From: UBA6623 sp965238125
GTDB lineage: Bacteria > Acidobacteriota > Terriglobia > Bryobacterales > UBA6623
Direction: 5' to 3'
Assembly: GCA_965238125.1 (NCBI GenBank)
Contig: OZ250179.1
Span: forward strand, 1,860,001-1,924,000
Length of the DNA stretch: 64,000 nucleotides
Made by a program: the position numbers and the translations under genes. The notes below the pieces were generated by a model that worked only from the letters and a program-made list of their open reading frames with translations, had not been told where the DNA came from and did no database searches. Every line of letters starts with the position of its first letter. Position 1 is the stretch's first letter. This document shows, piece after piece, positions 1-9,119 of the stretch.

Positions 1-361
1 TGAAGTGGTCCGCGCCGATGGTGATCGATTGGTGGTGTGGATGATCGATGGGAGATTCGGTCGTCACCGCCGCGCCGGCGGGGGTGAAGACGGGATAGAG
101 ATAGGCGCGGTGGGAGCCCTGGCTCAAGGCCGTAATCAGCTTGCCGCCGCGACTGATCTTGACGCGGCGAGCTTTGGCGGTGGCGCCGCGGGGCAGGGGG
201 ACGGCGTCGGTTTCCACGGAGAAGTGCTGCATGGCGGTTCCTTTGGCGGGGCGATCCGCGGCGTCCGATAGGCTCTCCGCCGGCGGCAACGAGAAGGCAA
301 CCAGCACAAGGGTTGTCTGTTTCAAGACCGTGATAACGAAACTACGAATTGATTTCTTCAC
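1..361 (-). CDS. PmoA-like (DUF6807) secreted protein, partial
   Basis: The 5' 120 codons of a leftward gene whose 3' end lies outside the window. A GTG start at 361 is preceded by a GAGGAG ribosome site about six bases upstream. The first ~27 residues have basic residues then a hydrophobic stretch, like a signal peptide. Residues ~104-114 read SPIDHPHHQSI, which matches the conserved histidine-rich start of the DUF6807/PmoA-like family, often annotated in Planctomycetota and Acidobacteriota as a secreted sugar-catabolism protein. The downstream gene order (PmoA-like after a TIM-barrel isomerase) fits a catabolic operon: the next gene upstream ends only 36 bases away. Molecular function is unknown for the family; only the N-terminus is visible. 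Confidence 0.7.
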   Translation of the reverse strand, partial: MKKSIRSFVITVLKQTTLVLVAFSLPPAESLSDAADRPAKGTAMQHFSVETDAVPLPRGATAKARRVKISRGGKLITALSQGSHRAYLYPVFTPAGAAVTTESPIDHPHHQSITIGADHF

Positions 362-397
362 GTTTTTCTCCTCGCGTTCCCGCCGGCGGGAATTCCG

Positions 398-1228
398 TCA
401 GCGCCCCGCCATCAGCGGCTTGAGAAACTCGGCGCTCTTGCGCACCGATTCCTCGATCGACATGATGCCGGCGAACGACTGATGAACCGTCACGTAGCCG
501 TCATACCCGATCGCGTGAAGCCCCCCGAACATGGCCTCGGAATCGACGCCGCCTTCTTCCCAGATGCCGATGTGATCGAGAAAGACACGTCCTTTCGTCC
601 AAGTGTCGAGGTAGACGTCGTTTTCGGGATTGAAGCGGTGATTTTGCGTATAGGCGTTGAAGATGTGCCGGCCCAGTTTCTTGATCGTTTCCGGTCCGTA
701 ATCCTGACCGACCATCCACCAATTCGCCGGTTCATAGATGATGCCGAAGTTCGGACGACCGACCGCCTCGATCACGCGTAACGCCCCGGCCGTGGTTTCG
801 AAAAGGCTCCCGAAATGCGATTGATGCGCCAAGCGAATGCCCCGTTCGGCCGCTTCGTCCGATGCCTGTTGAGCCCGCGCGACATCGTCCTCGGACTTCA
901 TGCAAATGCGGATCAAGTCGGCCCCGAAGGCGGCCGCGACATCGAGGCTGGGCTTGATGTTTTGAAGGCTTCCCGGGCCGAGATGGTCGTTCATCGGGAC
1001 CGCGAAATCGGCGGTCACCATCGAAACGACGAGCCCCGCCGCGCTGATCTTCCCACTTTTCTCACGGACGATCTCGGGCTCGGAATGCGTCCCGGCTTGC
1101 GAGGCCCGCATACAGAGAGCCTCGTAGCCGTTGTCTTTCGCCAACGCGATCAATTCGTCGATCGTCAGCGTGGCTTTCTTCTTGTCCAGGAATGATTCGG
1201 CGACTCGCACCGATAAAGAGAGCTTCAT
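398..1228 (-). CDS. Sugar phosphate isomerase/epimerase family TIM-barrel protein
   Basis: A 276-residue protein of the xylose-isomerase-like (AP_endonuc_2) TIM-barrel superfamily. Members isomerise or epimerise sugars or inositols using a divalent metal. Visible features are the N-terminal strand MKLSLSVRVAES, an acidic strand end at GIIYEPANWW and the C-terminal VTVHQSFAG, all typical of the barrel. No signal peptide is present, so it is probably cytoplasmic. The ATG at 1228 has GGAGA six bases upstream. It lies 36 bases upstream of the PmoA-like gene on the same strand, suggesting co-transcription in a sugar-breakdown operon. The substrate cannot be read from the sequence. Confidence 0.8.
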   Translation of the reverse strand: MKLSLSVRVAESFLDKKKATLTIDELIALAKDNGYEALCMRASQAGTHSEPEIVREKSGKISAAGLVVSMVTADFAVPMNDHLGPGSLQNIKPSLDVAAAFGADLIRICMKSEDDVARAQQASDEAAERGIRLAHQSHFGSLFETTAGALRVIEAVGRPNFGIIYEPANWWMVGQDYGPETIKKLGRHIFNAYTQNHRFNPENDVYLDTWTKGRVFLDHIGIWEEGGVDSEAMFGGLHAIGYDGYVTVHQSFAGIMSIEESVRKSAEFLKPLMAGR

Positions 1229-1575
1229 GGGATGTCTCCGGCTCGCCCGGGGCTGTGAAATGATCGGAAATAATCGGGAACAGTCACATTTCTAAGAATC
1301 CGCAGTTTCATGATACCGCCGTGAAAATGGGTGTCGGCGGGCCGAAGGGTCAGCAGGATTACATGGACCCGGGTGCGGTGGAATCGGACGATCCTTCCTG
1401 CGCCCCTTCAGGGCTTGGCGTAATTTGGCAATCAACCCCGGGTTTCGCTTCGCTTCACCCGGGGCTACTATCCCGCGCCCCCTTCCGGGGGCTGACGCCG
1501 GCCAATGCCGGCGTTGGGGGAGAATCCGTTGCCGACGCGACCCACGGGTGGAGCACTTGGCGTCGCTCCCGCTGT
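1229..1575. repeat. Gene-free gap with palindromic repeat modules A and B
   Basis: No gene is seen. At 1288-1340 lies the first copy of repeat module A: a short palindrome around GAATCC, then ATACCGCC, then GTGAAAATGGGTGTCGG. It recurs at 9949, 17409, 23185 and 24098 in the same orientation. It is followed at 1395-1500 by module B: an inverted repeat with arms CCCGGGTT and ACCCGGGG around a TTCGCTTCGCTTC loop, then a second hairpin. Module B recurs near 7790, 12316 and 17455. The gap lies between the start of the TIM-barrel gene and the end of the CoA-transferase gene. Confidence 0.7.
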
Positions 1576-3129
1576 CTATTCCGCGTAATGTCTGAAAAGA
1601 CGGCGGGGCAGCGGATCGGCGGAGAAAAGTTCTCGCGGCATGGTTCGAAGCGAATCCGCTACGGCGGGCCGGAAACCGAGCCGCGGGACAATGTCCCGTT
1701 CGAAGTCGAGGCCCGCGGCGATCTCTACAAGTTGTACGCCGGTCTCGGTCAATTGGAACACCGCCGCTTCGGTCACGTAAAGCACCTGTTGTCCCGACTG
1801 CCGAGCGAAGCGGCCGCTGAAAGTCACCTGATCGACTTTCTCCACGAATTTCGGCCGCCCGTGCTTCAGGAAACGCACCCCGTCGGAGGTCAACTCCGTT
1901 TCCGTGCGCACCGCTAAACTGCCGCAGAACACCAGCTTGCGGGCACGTTGCGCGATGTCGATGAAGCCGCCCGTTCCGATGATCGCCGATCGCAGCTTGC
2001 TGACGTTGACATTGCCTTCGCGGTCGATTTGCAGAAATCCGAGGTAAGCTTGATCCACCCCGCGGCCGTGGTAGAGGGTGAACATGTGCGGCGATTCGAG
2101 CATCGCGCTCGCGTTGTACATCCCACCGAAAAGTAAACCTTCCGCCGGAATACCGCCAAACTGCCCGTGCTCGATGGTCGGCGTCAGCGTCGCCGCCAGG
2201 CCCTGCTCGCGAGCTACTTTCATTACGCCGTCGGCAACGCCGAAACCGACGTTGAGCACCGCGCCCGGCGCCAACTCGAGCGCCGCGCGACGGGCGATGA
2301 CTTTCCTTACACTCAACGGGAAATCGCCGAATTCGTCCTCCGGTTTCACGGCGTCGCCCGTGAGTGTCGAATCGAAGTCCACATCGTAGTGCTGTCCGTG
2401 GTCGGGGTCGACCACAACCGCGTCAACGAAGCTTCCGGGGACACGCACATCGCGGGGATGAATCGCACCACGCTCGACAAGATGACGCGTCACCGCGAAC
2501 GTTAGGCCCCCCGACGCTCTCGCCGCCATAGCCAAAGGGGTGTTATGCCAGAATCCGGCCTCCCGGTTCATGCCGAGGTTTCCCGCCGAGTCGGCCTCGC
2601 TCGCGTGAATCAGCGCCACGTCAATCGGGATCGCTCGGTAGAAGAGATATTCCTCGCCGTTGTGCATGGTGAGCTCGACCAGATCCTCGGTCGCCCGCTC
2701 GTTCAATTTGCCGCCTTCGAGACGCGGGTCAACGAACGTATGCAAACCGATCGGCGTCGTCAGGCCGGGGCGGCCGGCGGCCGCGGCTCCGTAAAGGTGT
2801 TCCATCACGCCCGCCGGCAGATTGTAGGCTTCGAATTCGTTCTCGGAGGCCAGCCGCGCCATGGCGGGAGCCATCGACCAGTGACCGCCAATCACGCGGC
2901 GAAACAGACCCGGTTGCGCGAGGTGGTCTAGGCCCTTGCCTTTTTGATCGCCGACGCCGAAGACGTGAACGAGAGTCAAGTGGCGCGGCCGGCCCGTTTC
3001 GCGGAATCGATTTCCTAAAGCTTCGAGCAGCTTTTCGGGTACCGCGTAGCCGGAGGCGCCTCCGACGGCGACGGTTTGAGCATCGTTGATTCGAGAAACG
3101 GCTTCGGCGGCGGTTGTTATGAGCGTCAT
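1576..3129 (-). CDS. Acyl-CoA:acetate/3-ketoacid CoA-transferase (YdiF-like)
   Basis: A 517-residue class I CoA-transferase with alpha and beta halves fused in one chain, the usual length for the YdiF/PCT type. It moves CoA between acyl-CoA and short carboxylic acids via a glutamyl-CoA thioester. The catalytic glutamate is very likely E320 in TPTIEHGQFGGIPAEG, the conserved glutamate position of the beta half. The N-terminal half begins with a typical VAVGGASGYAVPEKLLEAL segment. It is cytoplasmic and has no obvious operon partner: the next genes are separated by repeats downstream and a divergent gene upstream. Propionate, acetate or ketoacid specificity cannot be told apart here. Confidence 0.88.
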   Translation of the reverse strand: MTLITTAAEAVSRINDAQTVAVGGASGYAVPEKLLEALGNRFRETGRPRHLTLVHVFGVGDQKGKGLDHLAQPGLFRRVIGGHWSMAPAMARLASENEFEAYNLPAGVMEHLYGAAAAGRPGLTTPIGLHTFVDPRLEGGKLNERATEDLVELTMHNGEEYLFYRAIPIDVALIHASEADSAGNLGMNREAGFWHNTPLAMAARASGGLTFAVTRHLVERGAIHPRDVRVPGSFVDAVVVDPDHGQHYDVDFDSTLTGDAVKPEDEFGDFPLSVRKVIARRAALELAPGAVLNVGFGVADGVMKVAREQGLAATLTPTIEHGQFGGIPAEGLLFGGMYNASAMLESPHMFTLYHGRGVDQAYLGFLQIDREGNVNVSKLRSAIIGTGGFIDIAQRARKLVFCGSLAVRTETELTSDGVRFLKHGRPKFVEKVDQVTFSGRFARQSGQQVLYVTEAAVFQLTETGVQLVEIAAGLDFERDIVPRLGFRPAVADSLRTMPRELFSADPLPRRLFRHYAE

Positions 3130-3338
3130 AGTGACAGTGGTGACCGGCGCTCGAGCTACGGCACAGGCCTCGGGGCCCGCCCCTACACAACTCCGTGCAG
3201 CGGGCTCCGAACGCGGGATAACGAACTATTCTTTCACGTTGACCCAGATCGACGTCGGGCCGGGCAGCTACAATGGTCTGAAACCCCGGAACCGCCGGAA
3301 CCGCCGGCGTGGCCTCGATAACGACCTCGGACATTTCC

Positions 3339-6086
3339 ATGAACCCTTCTCAAATCCGTACAATCATCTTTGTCGCCATTGTGTTGGCGCTGCTGCTGGC
3401 CTCGCGCACGGCCGCGGACTTCGCCATCCAATACCAGTGGTGGCAGGAACTGGGCCAGGTCCAAACCTGGATCACAATGTTGCTGTACCGGGTTTTCCCG
3501 GTTACGATAGCGTCGCTTCTCTGTTGGCCGGTCCTGCTTTGGGCACACCGCAACGGCACCGCCTTTGCGGGCGCCTCCACGTCGGACTACTCGATTTACT
3601 CGAAACTCGTTCCGGTTGCCCTGCTGGCGGCATCCGCGGCTTTCGTCGGCTCGTCGATCGACCATCTTAAGGTCATGGCCTTCGTTGGGTCGCAGAGCGT
3701 CGCCTTGCCCGCCGATGCTTGGAGCGATCCGGTCTTCGGGAACCATCTGCCGTTCTATCTGTTCGGAGTGCCGTTCTATACGCTGCTGGTGCGGTTTGTT
3801 TTCGCTACGACCGTGCTCTCGGCGCTGGTGTTCTGGGCGTCGGGCCGCGGCTGGCAGATTTTCGAAAAGGTCAAACAGTTCAGGGCTTCCGGGGGCTCGG
3901 TCGACGAATTCGATCCCGGTCCGAGTCCGTTGATTCTCCGGGGCGCGACCCAGACAGGTTTCGCCCGGGTTCTTGCCTCGATCGGTTTAGTCGCTCTGGC
4001 GGGTTGGTTCTTCTTGCAGCGCTACACACTGCTCGTGAATCAACATGCCTTCATGACCGGCATGGACTTCCTCGATGAGAACGTCACACTGCCGCTGCGC
4101 TGGCTCGTCATCGTCGCGGCGCTGGTGGCGATTCCGTTGGTCATGACCTCGCGTTGGAAATTTGTAATCGCGGTGCTCGCCGCCGCTTTTGCCGCCAATG
4201 CCGTCACGCCGGCGATCGTTCGGGCGGTGTATGTACGGCCGAACGAGTTGACCTTGGAAAAGTCCTATATCGACCGCCACATCGAGGCCACCAGCTCGGC
4301 CTTCGGGCTCAGCCAGCGTTCGAGCGAACAGCCCTTCGGCGGTTCCCAACAGGAAAGCCTCAACGTCAACGAGCACGCCACTCTCGTCGACAACATTCGC
4401 CTCTGGGATCACCGCGCTTTTTCCGACACGATTACGCAAATCCAAGCCCTTCGGCCGTACTACCGTTTCGCCGACGTCGATATCGACCGCTACATCATCA
4501 ACGGCAAGATCAAGCAGGTCATGCTTTCGCCGCGCGAAATCGACGTCAACGAACTACCCGTCGAAGCGCGCGCCAGTTGGATCAACCCGCACTTCGTCTA
4601 CACCCACGGCTATGGCGTGGTGATGTCGGAGGTCAACCGCACCACCGACGACGGCTTGCCGGTGCTGTTGATTCAAGACGCGCCGCCGGAAATCAAGATC
4701 CCCGACATCGTACTCAATCGGCCGGAGATCTATTACGGCGAAGCGACCCACGATCCGGTTTTCGTCAACACCGATCAGAAGGAATTCGATTACCCCTCGG
4801 GCGACCAGAACATTACGTCCAGCTACCAAGGCAAGGGCGGCTTCCCGATCCACTCGTTGTGGCTGCGGCTGATGGCCTCGATCGTGCGCGCCGACTACAA
4901 CATCCTGCTCACCGGCTACATGAACGAAAACAGCCGCATGATGCTCTACCGCAACGTGTCGCAGCGTCTCGACCATCTGACCGGCTTTATCGAATGGGAG
5001 CCGGATCCGTACTTGTTCATCACCGAGGAAGGTCGGCTGCTGTGGATTGTGGACGGCTATACAACATCCGAGGGACACCCTTACTCGACGCGTGTGCGGC
5101 GGCCGGAGTTTACGCGACCCTTTAACTACATCCGCAATTCGGTCAAAGCCACCGTCGACGCTTATGATGGGACGACGTCTCTTTACGTCTTCCAGCCCAA
5201 CGACCCGGTGATTCAGGTCTACCGGAATCTCTTCCCGACGCTGTTCAAAGACGAGTCCGAGATGCCCGCGTCACCGCGAAGCCACGCCCGCTATCCCGAG
5301 CTGATGTTCCAAGTGCAAGCCGATATCTACCGCACCTATCACATGCGCGACCCCGAAGTCTTCTACAACAAGGAGGACGTCTGGGAGGTGGGCAAAAGCC
5401 TTTTCGGCGACACCGGTACGGCCGCGCCCATGAAGCCGACCTACATCGTGGCCACCGTGCCGGGTGAAACCGAGCCCGAGTTCCTGTTGATGCTGCCCTT
5501 CACGCCCCGCGCCAAGGACAATCTCATCGGCTGGATGGCCGCCCGCTGCGATGGCGAAAAGCTCGGCGAGTTGCTCTTCTTCCACCTTTCCAAACAGCAA
5601 CTCGTCTTCGGCCCCAACCAGATTGAATCACGCATCAACCAAGACCAGAACATCTCGAAAGACCTCTCGCTATGGAACCAACAGGGTTCCCGCGTTTTGC
5701 GCGGCGACATCATCGCGCTGCCGATCGGTGACACTTTTCTCTATGTCGAGTCGATCTACATCCAGGCCGAAACGGCTCGAATGCCGCAGCTCAAAAAGGT
5801 CGTGCTGGCGATGGGGAACCGCCTCATCTACGAAGACACCTTCGAGCAGGCGCTGCGTGAGTTAAGCGGCGGCGACGTGTTTCTGCCATCGTTGGTGCAG
5901 GAAGGGCAAGGAACCGACACAGGCGAGACCGGGACCGCCGCGGGCGACACGCGGGCCTCGACGGATGACTCCGGCGTCAGCCGGCAACGCCTGCGCGCCA
6001 TCACCGTTCGGGTCCGCCGGCTGCGCCAACAAGCCAGTCAACTCGTCGACGAACTGGAACAAATCGAAGGCGAGCTCGAACGCTAA
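3339..6086 (+). CDS. UPF0182 family membrane protein
   Basis: A 915-residue protein of the UPF0182/COG1615 family, unknown in function. The first ~330 residues hold about seven hydrophobic segments (FVAIVLALLLAS, FPVTIASLLCWPVLLW, LVPVALLAASAAFVG, LVRFVFATTVLSALVFW, VLASIGLVALAGWFF, WLVIVAALVAIPLVM, FVIAVLAAAFAANAV). The rest is a large, mostly soluble domain with family-typical stretches such as IRLWDHRAFSDTITQIQALR and GGFPIHSLWLRLMAS. The final ~60 residues are a charged tail with a short coiled-coil-like segment (RVRRLRQQASQLVDELEQIE). I chose the ATG at 3339 over an in-frame GTG at 3309 because it begins right before the first membrane segment; neither has a strong ribosome site. Confidence 0.88.
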   Translation: MNPSQIRTIIFVAIVLALLLASRTAADFAIQYQWWQELGQVQTWITMLLYRVFPVTIASLLCWPVLLWAHRNGTAFAGASTSDYSIYSKLVPVALLAASAAFVGSSIDHLKVMAFVGSQSVALPADAWSDPVFGNHLPFYLFGVPFYTLLVRFVFATTVLSALVFWASGRGWQIFEKVKQFRASGGSVDEFDPGPSPLILRGATQTGFARVLASIGLVALAGWFFLQRYTLLVNQHAFMTGMDFLDENVTLPLRWLVIVAALVAIPLVMTSRWKFVIAVLAAAFAANAVTPAIVRAVYVRPNELTLEKSYIDRHIEATSSAFGLSQRSSEQPFGGSQQESLNVNEHATLVDNIRLWDHRAFSDTITQIQALRPYYRFADVDIDRYIINGKIKQVMLSPREIDVNELPVEARASWINPHFVYTHGYGVVMSEVNRTTDDGLPVLLIQDAPPEIKIPDIVLNRPEIYYGEATHDPVFVNTDQKEFDYPSGDQNITSSYQGKGGFPIHSLWLRLMASIVRADYNILLTGYMNENSRMMLYRNVSQRLDHLTGFIEWEPDPYLFITEEGRLLWIVDGYTTSEGHPYSTRVRRPEFTRPFNYIRNSVKATVDAYDGTTSLYVFQPNDPVIQVYRNLFPTLFKDESEMPASPRSHARYPELMFQVQADIYRTYHMRDPEVFYNKEDVWEVGKSLFGDTGTAAPMKPTYIVATVPGETEPEFLLMLPFTPRAKDNLIGWMAARCDGEKLGELLFFHLSKQQLVFGPNQIESRINQDQNISKDLSLWNQQGSRVLRGDIIALPIGDTFLYVESIYIQAETARMPQLKKVVLAMGNRLIYEDTFEQALRELSGGDVFLPSLVQEGQGTDTGETGTAAGDTRASTDDSGVSRQRLRAITVRVRRLRQQASQLVDELEQIEGELER

Positions 6087-6685
6087 ACCGGCAGAGATAA
6101 ACACGAGTGTGCGTCCAGGCGTGGCACTCGTGCCGGGTCCTAGCCCACCACAGTTACGGCCGGCCCTCAGCCGGTTGTTTTGGGATCGAGCAGCCGAGCG
6201 GGCGACAAGCTGAGAGCTTGTCGGAACTGGGGGCTGGGACAAACACGAGTGTTTGTCGCTACCGGTGGTCGCTGCTGCCGCCCCTATAAACGGTTGATTC
6301 TAAGGGCTTACAGCAAAAATTGGCTTCGTTTGGTATTTCTTGGCCGGCCGACTCCCAATCGGACGATCGGCCCGATCTTCCCGCCGATCTGCCCGACATC
6401 CGGGACCACGTCTAAAATATCGATATGGGGGATATTGGCGCGCCGGGAGTCGCAAGATTGGCTTCGTTTCGCAAAGATTTATCGAACCGGTCGCCGGTTC
6501 CTCCCTCATTCTCTTTTGACTCGCCGGTGCCGGCCATTGGCTCGGGGTCTGCGTGCTTAGGATAGCGGTGTTGTCAAGCCGGTTTTCGGGTTCGGGAGCT
6601 GTCCCCGATCTCGCCGTCCGAGGAGTGTTGGGAAAGTCGTAGCCTGTCCCCGACTTTCCCCCGACTTTCCCGACTTTCCCCCCAG
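6087..6685. repeat. Gene-free gap with short inverted and direct repeats
   Basis: No convincing gene. The stretch holds short palindromes of the type CACGAGTGT...GGCACTCGTGCC (6100-6135), ACAAGCTGAGAGCTTGT (6205-6222) and AAACACGAGTGTTTGT (6241-6256). At 6640-6680 there is a short direct repeat of GACTTTCCC units. A GGGAGCTGTCCCCGA motif at 6595-6609 resembles the GGGGACAGTCCCC repeat found elsewhere in this window (9935, 52465). The reading frame that crosses this region continues the NB-ARC remnant into the GACTTTCCC repeat and looks fortuitous. Confidence 0.55.
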
Positions 6686-7141
6686 GGGCAGATAGCCGCA
6701 CAACTCAGCCAAGCGGGCGATCTGGTCGTCGCTCGTGCGGTCCTCGCTCACATTCTTTCGCAGCAGGTCGGCCGCCTCGTCCGGCTGAAGCTCATCGAGA
6801 TTGATCGCTTCGACGCCCGACAACGGGATCGACTGCCGCGAGGTCACCAGGAGCGCCGAGGGCGGGTTGGGGATGAGCGGGGGCACCTGGGCGTTGTCGG
6901 CGGCGTTGTCGGCCAAGACCAGCACGCGGCGCTCGGAGAGCAGGCCCTGATAGAGCCCGGCGAGATGTTGGTCGTCCTCGGGTATTGGTTGCTCCGGGAC
7001 GAGAGCGAGCACGACGTCGCGTATGGCCTCGGCGGGCGTGGCGGGTTTGCGGTCGACCCACTCGTATCCTCCGAAGTCCTCGACCAACTTGCTAATTATT
7101 TCAAACATCCCGGACCCAATTGTAGACGAGTTTTTCTTCAT
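6686..7141 (-). pseudogene. NB-ARC/STAND ATPase fragment
   Basis: A leftward frame of about 150 codons that matches the middle of bacterial STAND regulators: PATPAEAIRDVVLALVP, then LAGLYQGLLSERRVLVLADN (a Walker-B-like strand ending in DN), then SALLVTSRQSIPLSG and LAELCGYLPL. The P-loop that should lie upstream is missing, and the C-terminal sensor or repeat domains are absent: after GYLPL the frame runs into low-complexity repeats. Its 5' edge lies 13 bases from the target site of the MITE at 7164. I read it as a remnant of a larger gene broken by recombination or repeat insertion, not as a working protein. Confidence 0.7.
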
Positions 7142-7163
7142 GGGGGCGGGTTAAACGGCGAAA

Positions 7164-7533
7164 AGGAGCGCGACATAAATGTGGACATCCACTCTCGCGA
7201 CGCGAGCGATCGAAAGTAGAGTTGTACTCGGAAATCCACGCCCACAGGCTCCGGCAGGAGCCCTGGAATTTAGCCCACGGCTTCAGCCGTGGGAAAACGG
7301 GGCACCGGACGGGAAGCCCCAGCGGGGCGCCGGAACAAGATTTCCCGCGCCCCTCCAGGGCTATTTCGTTTATTGCCTTCGGTCCCACGGCTAAAGCCGT
7401 GGGCAAAATTCCGGGGCCCCTGCCGGGGCCGCTGAGCGTCTGCCGCCCCTCCGGCACGAGACGGTTTCGATTTCAAGAGCCTTTTCCGGTGCCCACGACC
7501 TTGCCATTTCTCCCACATTTATGTCGCACACCC
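7164..7533. mobile_element. MITE of the ISKra4-type end family, 370 bp
   Basis: Ends are inverted copies of the termini of the ISKra4-family element at 53885-55716: GCGCGACATAAATGTGG near the left end and TCCCACATTTATGTCGCACA at the right. The 9 bases just outside each end are identical (ACGGCGAAA at 7155-7163 and 7534-7542), a perfect target duplication. The interior codes for nothing and is packed with palindromes such as CCCACGGCTTCAGCCGTGGG. The first ~80 bases resemble the left part of the MITE at 16317. No transposase is present, so movement would need the full-length element in trans. Confidence 0.8.
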
Positions 7534-7542
7534 ACGGCGAAA

Positions 7543-7750
7543 GGGTGGGCGGCACAAATATGGGAGACCCGAACGGACCGGTCCGAGCGCTTCCCCGGGG
7601 TGAAATTTCCGTTTGGTTCGGGAACGGCTAAAGCCTTGCCGGAAAAGACCGTTGAAACGGCCTCGTATCCGACGGCGGACCCTTGGAAACCGGCCCTAAA
7701 AGGACCGGCCTCCATGAGGCCCAAGCCCGGTGAACCGGGCTCTGGATGCC
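7543..7750. mobile_element. Truncated second MITE copy abutting the first
   Basis: Begins at 7543 with a degenerate copy of the terminal repeat (GGCACAAATATGGGA), directly after the right target duplication of the 7164 MITE. The following ~200 bases align with the reverse complement of the MITE at 16317-16603: AGCGCTTCCC, then TTGGTTCGG, GGCTAAAGCCTT, GAAACGGCCTCG and AGCCCGGTGAACC in the same order. I could not find a matching right end, so the copy looks truncated near 7750. Two copies side by side suggest repeated use of the same target site. Confidence 0.6.
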
Positions 7751-8080
7751 GTCGGCGTCTTCGCCGTGAAAATGGGTGTCGGTGGCGCTTCCGCCGCCCT
7801 TTCAGGGCTCTCCCCTTGGTGAGAGGGCGACCCAGGGTTCCGCTTCGCTTCACCCTGGGCTACGGTTCCCGCCGCCGCTTCGCGGCTCAAGGGGGTTGCG
7901 CCTATTCGGGTAGCCTTGGGATGCTTCGCGACTTCGGGGATACGAACCGATGAATCGGTTCGCGGCAAGCGTGGACGCTTACGCCACGTCGGTTGACGCA
8001 GGTGATAGGTTGCCGCGCGCGGCGGGTGGCTCTACAGTAAGGACAGATATCCCGGCCACGGAACCCAGAGCCCGATCCTC
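7751..8080. repeat. Gene-free gap with module A/B repeats upstream of CDF gene
   Basis: From 7764 a partial module A (CGTGAAAATGGGTGTCGG) leads into module B: CCGCCCTTTCAGGGC, the inverted pair CCCAGGGTTCC / ACCCTGGG with a CGCTTCGCTTC loop, then GCCGCTTCGCGGC. At 7935-7965 lies an ACCGATGAATCGGT palindrome, then AGCGTGGACGCTTACGCC. The last ~60 bases before the GTG at 8081 must hold the promoter of the cation transporter gene, but I see no convincing -35/-10 pair. Confidence 0.55.
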
Positions 8081-9010
8081 GTGCATTCCCACAACCACGC
8101 TACCGGCCGCAAGCTGCAGATTTCACTGTGGCTGACGGTCGCGTTTATCGTGATCGAATTCGCGGCCGGTATTCGGGCGCAGAGCCTGGCGCTGCTCTCC
8201 GACGCGGGGCACAATTTCACCGATGCTCTCGCGCTCGGGTTGGCTTGGTTCGCCTTTTATCTGCAATCGAAACCGCCGAACGAAATCAAGACCTTCGGCT
8301 ACCTGCGCGCGGGCGTCCTTTCGGCGTTCGTCAACGCCGCGACACTGGTTGTGCTGGCCTTTTACATTTTCTACGAAAGTTACGTGCGCTTCTTGAGCCC
8401 CCGCGATGTTCAGGAAGACATCATGATCGTCGTGGCCGCCGCCGGGTTGGTCGTCAATCTCGGCGTGATGTGGGCGCTCCACGGCGACAGCCGGCACGAC
8501 ATCAATATTCGCGGCGCCTTCATGCATATGCTGGGCGACGCGCTTTCCTCGGTCGGCATCATTGTCGGCGGGGTCGTGATCTACTACACGCGCCTGCCTT
8601 GGATCGACCCGCTGTTGTCGGTTCTGATCGGCGCGTTGATCCTTTGGAGCGCCCGGGAGATCATCCGCGACTCGCTGAACATTCTTCTCGAGGGTCTGCC
8701 GCGGGGGATCACGCGCGAGGAGGTTTGCGGGGCGCTCGCCGATGTCGACGGCGTGATTGATGTCCACGACCTCCACATCTGGAGCCTTTCGTCGTACACC
8801 CACGCTTTGAGCTGTCACGCTCTGATCGACGACCTGCCGCCCTCGGCGAGCGACATCATTTTGTGCAACATCAACGGCGTGCTCGAGCAGCGGTTTCGAA
8901 TTCTCCACACGACCATTCAGTTCGAACACGTGCGCTGCGAACACGCGGACGGTATTTGCGCCAGCCACCCCGTGGGAGCGGTTGGGGTTGAGCGTGAAGT
9001 TCATCGTTAG
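8081..9010 (+). CDS. Cation diffusion facilitator (CzcD/ZitB-like) metal exporter
   Basis: A 309-residue CDF transporter that exports zinc or similar divalent cations in exchange for protons. It opens with a His-rich tip (MHSHNH) and has six predicted membrane segments. The two metal-site HxxxD motifs are visible: H44-D48 in SDAGHNFTD and H149-D153 in HMLGDALSS. After ~residue 205 comes a cytoplasmic C-terminal domain with VDGVIDVHDLHIWSLSSYTH, the ferredoxin-like dimerisation region, and a final metal-site-like HVRCEHADGICASH. The start is a GTG at 8081. It stands alone between repeat-rich gaps. Zinc is the commonest substrate for this subgroup, but cobalt or cadmium cannot be excluded. Confidence 0.9.
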   Translation: MHSHNHATGRKLQISLWLTVAFIVIEFAAGIRAQSLALLSDAGHNFTDALALGLAWFAFYLQSKPPNEIKTFGYLRAGVLSAFVNAATLVVLAFYIFYESYVRFLSPRDVQEDIMIVVAAAGLVVNLGVMWALHGDSRHDINIRGAFMHMLGDALSSVGIIVGGVVIYYTRLPWIDPLLSVLIGALILWSAREIIRDSLNILLEGLPRGITREEVCGALADVDGVIDVHDLHIWSLSSYTHALSCHALIDDLPPSASDIILCNINGVLEQRFRILHTTIQFEHVRCEHADGICASHPVGAVGVEREVHR

Positions 9011-9119
9011 TCGCTACTCGTTAACCGTTAGCCGTGAGCGGTACTCGTGACCGGCTGAGAGCCGGCCGCAAGTGTTGGCTGGGACCGGCATGAGTGCCGG
9101 TCGCTACCGGGGGGCAGGT
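9011..9119. repeat. REP-like palindromes after CDF gene
   Basis: Short convergent gap containing GACCGGCTGAGAGCCGGCC and ACCGGCATGAGTGCCGGT, both inverted repeats with 6-7 bp arms. The same CGGCAYGARTGCCG pattern occurs at 10025-10045 and in degenerate form at 6100-6260. Lying between the 3' ends of two convergent genes, they could serve as bidirectional terminators or as scattered REP elements. Confidence 0.55.

Noticed and set aside
2729..3340. Leftward frame starting MEMSEVVIEATPAVPAVPGF upstream of the CoA-transferase
   Set aside because: Plausible start, but it soon becomes Arg/Ser-rich and overlaps the CoA-transferase in another frame; no family fit.
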